A DNA stretch of 64,000 nucleotides from Cyathus striatus. Its lineage: Eukaryota > Basidiomycota > Agaricomycetes > Agaricales > Nidulariaceae. Positions 60,161 to 64,000 of this stretch are shown in pieces. The notes below the pieces were generated by a model, which ran no database searches, was not told the DNA's origin, and was given only the letters and a program-made list of their open reading frames with translations. The position numbers and the translations under genes are program-made. Each line of letters begins with the position of its first letter. Position 1 is the first letter of the stretch. Location: positions 3,906,001-3,970,000 of the forward strand of contig JAOVFP010000007.1 of assembly GCA_025738555.1 (NCBI GenBank), written 5' to 3'.

Positions 60161-60600
60161 TCACATAGACGACCCAGGCTTGTACAGATCCACTCGAAGC
60201 CGTATGTACATCACTCGACGCTCGTTCTTCAGCAAAGGTAGTTTTCGAGGTAGGTTCGCGGTGACAATCATTTCAGCAAAGTATGAATTCACCCATACGT
60301 CATCGTCGAACGCAGCAGCCCGCTCCTGTAGGTCGCCTATGCATAGCACAGACCTATTATAGCATCTGGGCACGAGCCATATAGGAATTGTATGCGACAC
60401 CAGCCTCTTGACCACCAACACAACTTCACGATCCACTTCGTCGGAGTCCAGGGTCCGCCGGACTACGGAGGGCGCTACTATAGTAAGTCTTCCCTATCAC
60501 CTCTCTATCTCGAAACGAAACGAAAACCAGACACAGTTCCCAAAGAGATCTTCCAGCTGTAGCTTGCTACCTGTCCCACTAATTTGCGCATATAGTCGGT
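60161..60600 (-). pseudogene. Unrecognised small gene, copy B (stop-broken)
   Basis: From 60436 the frame is open: MDREVVLVVKRLVSHTIPIW and on through DLQERAAAFDDDVWVNSYFA and MIVTANLPRKLPLL to KPGSSM. It joins the two parts that are frameshifted in copy A. Upstream, LQLEDLFGNCVWFSFRFEIE is followed by TGA and TAG where copy A reads CGA and CAG, so the 5' part is broken here. Family unknown. Together the two copies indicate one ancestral gene decayed independently. Confidence 0.5.
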
Positions 60601-61739
60601 TACCCGCGTAAAACACGATAGGAGTCCATCATCGATTGGGTACGGCCTAACAGGGCATGCGCATTCGAGGGATACAGATAGAGACCTGCAGACCTGCTGT
60701 GGGGATCGTTACCCCACAGTGTGTTTGCTCTGGGATCGTGGATACTGAGAGAAGAGTAGCGCTTAGAGTTGAAATTGCTAGGACACAAGATGTAGTGCTA
60801 ACTGCAACTCACAGACTCGTCCTTCTTCTCCAATTCCTCCATTCGCTGTTGCATCCAAGACGTTGGATATCAGTCTGATAGAACTTTGACTTGCTTCGGC
60901 CCCACCGACTGATTTTGTGTTGATAGTAACGCTTGTAGCTGCTAGCACCCGTGGCTAGTGCATCTTTAGCTGCGATCTAAGGCATCTAGCAATTAGTAGT
61001 CTTTCGGGCATCCAAGTATCCATCAAGGCTTCGCCAAAACTCTGCGTCGACGGAGGATGGGAGTTCGAGACGGTGGTCACAGAACTGCACGTGCGCCGTG
61101 CTCCCGCTCTTTTATTTGTCTGAAACCTCGATTCCAAACACACGGCCATGATCACCGCTACCCAACCGCTACCGGATCCGCCAAGGCTCCGCTACTCACA
61201 AGACGTCGAGGTCGGGACAACGCTTTTCAAATTTCAAAATTTCAATCTTGTGTCTATGCGCATTTGCCTGCTATCTTTTACATTCTAACTACCTATAATC
61301 TGACGTCAATGCATCATCAGGCAGTGTTCTCCCTCAGTGTTCTCCTCTAGTAGGACTGTCACGACAGTTGGAAGCAACAGATGTCCTTTTTTCTTTTTCA
61401 AAGAAACCATGACCACAAAATAACCTGGGCAACTGTCGAGCAAAAGTACTGAAAGGACCGCTAGCCAAAGTATGGACATTTTACGTTGGTCCCACCCCCG
61501 TTCAATTGAAAACTTCAGAGCGTGCTGCTACCTGCTGTTCTGAAGGCTAGAGAGGAGGACTAGCATGGCCATGAAATCAATGTTGCTTGAGAATCGCGCA
61601 TGGGCCTCACCGATGGGTCTTAGGGCTGCGGTTTAACTGCCCGTGAAGGCCCTCGAAGACTATCGTACGTTTCTATTCGGGCTGTATCGAGGAACACTGA
61701 AAATTGACAATTGGACGGTACAGAATTACAGGCTTATGT

Positions 61740-62320
61740 ACCTGGGGAGGAGAATGAAGGATCAGTCGACGGTTGTCTTAGAGGAAGATTTTACGGAGAC
61801 AAGGGGATAGCCTGACGATCCTACGTACGTTCTTTCGTTCTCAGACACTTCATCCATCTAACTGTACGAATGTTCTGCGACGCCTTGCTGTCAATTGCAC
61901 CCTATGCTCTCTTCTGCTTGCTCCGCATTAATTGCCGCTGCTCCAGAGCAGATCGACCGCCATACGACCGATTGCCTCCCGCTCAGAATGCGACGTTAAG
62001 CACTTTTGAGAAAAAGCAATGTGCTCGCCTCGAACAAGCGTATGATAAACCTAGAGATCTTCCGGTACCTGAATACCAGAATCTCCCAACGTTGTGGTGC
62101 TCACTCGTGATGGGTTTATTCGGTGCGCTCGGACAAGCGCGACGGTATACCCTTTCAGTCTGCCCCATTCATTTTTGTGGACAACATGCTACATGTACGA
62201 AACATCGTCGCCTGCTCCTCCCGTAGGCGTAGGATGATCTGTTCTTGTCACAACCTTCATATCGGTAATCCCACCATCAACTTGTGGAATGTTCCCGTCC
62301 TCCTCAATTGTTGAACACAT
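61740..62320. other. No supported gene
   Basis: A plus-strand frame at 61870-62226 (118 codons) has no recognisable domain and no start context that convinces; no splice chain. Confidence 0.3.
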
Positions 62321-62329
62321 CAAACTTGT

Positions 62330-63050
62330 TGGTTGTTTGTCCCAACGCTACGGCCACCACAGGATGTACTGCTAGATGACTGTGCCACGATACTACGTTG
62401 CATTGATGATCGGCTTACGTTGAATATCGAGGGCTTACTGTGCCCCCGATTCTCTGGCAGCATGCCATATCCTGGCTGAACCAAGATCCACCGGGGGATG
62501 GTGGAGTGCGGAGCCTGGTCGATGCCACAAATGACTTTGGTGCCTTCTACAGCAGCTCAGATTACATGTGGCGAACGTTCGCGTTGCTTCACTTGTCCCT
62601 TTCTGTGGAAGGGGTAGCTCAGTCGGGACGATCCACAGCACTGGTGGTTTGCATTCACGCTGCTGCGGGCCATGGAATAGAGCCAGGGGTACCCATACGT
62701 GACCCAGAGCGACGTGCAGATATGAGTCCGTGCATTGTTGGCACTGCATCAAGGCTCCTGATGTTTGTTTGTTGTCCCAACGCTACTGCTGCCACATTGT
62801 ACTACGGACTATATTGTGAATGTTTTACGTTGGATATCGAGGAAGGCAAGCACTAGCCGGTGCTCCAGTGTGCCTTGCCCTGGCAGAACGAAGATCCACT
62901 AAGGGATGGTCGAATGCGGAGTCTGGTCGATGCCACAAGTGACGAATGTCTTTGGGACCTTCTACAACAGTTCTGATTACAAGCAAGTCATGAACATTCG
63001 CATTGCTTCCCCTGCCCCTTTCTATCGAAGGGGTAGTTTAGTCGAGGCAA
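62330..63050 (+). repeat. Two tandem, diverged units of about 430 bp
   Basis: Unit 1 (about 62330-62640) and unit 2 (about 62765-63050) share GTTTGTCCCAACGCTAC / GTTGTCCCAACGCTACTG, GATCCAC..GGGATGGT, GGTCGATGCCACAA and CTTTCT.T.GAAGGGGTAG in the same order. A shared coding-like phrase (RSLVDATNDFGAFYSSSDY in unit 1) is broken by stops in unit 2, so these are relics of a duplicated gene. Family unknown. Confidence 0.55.
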
Positions 63051-63059
63051 TCCTATGCA

Positions 63060-63660
63060 CCAACAATTGAAGCAGACCGTTAATGGGATTATCGTTTTCG
63101 TCTGCCACGACATTCGTCTGACTCTGTGCCATAACGAGCGTCGAATCGAAGACAATGGGGATACCGGTGACGAAATGTGTTCTCCTGCCATACGTATTCT
63201 TTGTGGCAACCTTCAAAAATACCTAAAATGTCTATTAGGACAATGAGGAAACATAACACTGGTGACTGCCATATATTTTACTCGTGCTTGGACCGAGTCC
63301 ATTGTGCATTATTGCACTATAAAAGCATGACGTTTGCAATACCCAATAATAATTCTCCTCGAGTTAGTCACTTTTACGAGTTACTATTTCCGAAGTGGCT
63401 CATATCTGACTTTCCCATAGATCAAACTCCTCCTCAACTCCCGTACTTTACACTCTGTTTTACTAGTCGGTGACGCGCCGTGCTCTTCTACTTCGATGGA
63501 ACTTGCCACCACAAGAACCTTGCCCGTTCGGTGAGTTCGCATTCTGTCCCGCAGCTTCTTCCACCAGCGTCCTTAACTTTCTCGTAGTCATAGTATATGC
63601 TCAAGATGCGGTTCTGTGGATGGGTTGCTTGACAAAACCCCTCATTAAACTTTCCCTACA
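63060..63660. other. No gene seen
   Basis: Short frames without domain features on either strand. Confidence 0.3.
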
Positions 63661-63684
63661 TCACTCGTTCGCTCATCGTACGTG

Positions 63685-63966
63685 CCGAAAACAAGCGACC
63701 GCTCTGTCATACAGGGCCCCACTACTACAAGTGATACCTCTATCCGCATCCTAGAGGGTGAGCTCTCAAAGCTTAAAGCGGCCACTGAGCTCATCCAGGT
63801 ACGACTGGATAACATCCAGAAATTCAAAGATTTTGAATCGTCACTGCTATCACCTGTTCGTCGGGTGCCAGATGATGTTCTCTCGGAGATCTTCTTATAC
63901 ATGCGAGGAGACTCAATCAACTTTGCGAAAATTGACAACCCGATTTGGAATCCGCAGAATGAGTGA
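63685..63966 (+). pseudogene. F-box gene N-terminal fragment
   Basis: The frame encodes a coiled coil (SIRILEGELSKLKAATELIQ) followed by the F-box core RRVPDDVLSEIFLYM, as in the F-box gene at 27522-29114. There is no in-frame ATG before the coiled coil (only a GTG), and the frame stops at TGA right after IWNPQNE, where the family normally continues with a Cys-x-x-Trp segment. A GTGACC donor at the stop could rescue it by splicing into sequence outside the window, so partial gene rather than pseudogene is possible. Confidence 0.55.
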
Positions 63967-64000
63967 CCCCAGCCTCCATCATTATGACTCGACTAGAGTC

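Larger units (their letters stand above)
55379..61732. repeat. Segmental duplication, copy B
   Basis: Partner of 44971-51420, in the same orientation, separated by the GMC gene. It contains the broken kinase copy, the second minisatellite, the second copy of the small gene and the empty SINE site. The left edge is sharp, directly after the YR-element-like remnant; the right edge is blurred by indels, and the last clear match is ACGGTACAGAATTACAGG near 61725. Confidence 0.92.

Noticed and set aside
1..64000. CRISPR arrays, rRNA genes or prokaryotic contamination
   Set aside because: Splice signals, intron density and families are uniformly fungal; the only short tandem repeats are the 18-bp minisatellites without unique spacers.

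Overview
The window is nuclear DNA from a filamentous basidiomycete, most likely an Agaricomycete. The evidence is many short introns (about 45-75 bp, GT..AG), a NACHT/STAND NTPase, F-box proteins with a coiled coil before the F-box, Plavaka-type transposases, a tyrosine-recombinase retrotransposon and gene families I know only from mushrooms (DUF6532-like and DUF6698-like). Gene calls below were made by chaining reading frames across splice sites by eye. There are no rRNA genes, no CRISPR arrays and no bacterial-style operons.

Layout. 0-2.6 kb: a NACHT NTPase gene with a C-terminal membrane segment. 2.7-14 kb: a graveyard of decayed, mostly minus-strand tandem gene copies with recognisable exon remnants and shared upstream blocks, but no gene I would trust as intact. 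14.3-17.2 kb: Ser/Thr/Pro-rich hypothetical coding sequence on the minus strand. 17.96-21.45 kb: a hAT DNA transposon with terminal inverted repeats, a perfect 8-bp target duplication and an apparently intact, intron-containing transposase. 21.7-27 kb: a DIRS/Ngaro-like retrotransposon (Gag-like, zinc-knuckle, RT-RNase H, tyrosine recombinase) whose frames overlap heavily and whose RT frame carries several TGA stops. 27.5-29.1 kb: an F-box gene broken by one TGA.

29.7-43.1 kb: two successive head-to-head pairs, each a minus-strand fungus-specific gene (first DUF6532-like, then DUF6698-like) next to a plus-strand Plavaka transposase. The first transposase is complete; the second has lost its middle. 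A fragment of a trypsin-like-fold family lies in the second pair.

45-61.7 kb: a segmental duplication of about 6.4 kb, with copies starting near 44971 and 55379, on either side of an intact secreted GMC oxidoreductase. Each copy carries a gene of about 1,000 residues that reads as signal peptide, short Cys-containing ectodomain, one transmembrane helix, long linker and a C-terminal Ser/Thr kinase domain. Copy A is open throughout; copy B has a TGA inside the kinase domain where copy A has CGA. A smaller gene upstream is decayed differently in each copy. Copy A also carries a SINE-like insertion (tRNA-like head, poly-A tail, 11-bp target duplication) that is missing from copy B, so copy B preserves the empty site. 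The window ends with further gene relics and a broken F-box start.

Overall this looks like a transposon-rich accessory region. Several independent loci were disabled by C-to-T type nonsense changes. The items most worth checking are the receptor-like kinase, the dated SINE insertion, the overlapping-frame retrotransposon and the repeated Plavaka/DUF head-to-head pairs.
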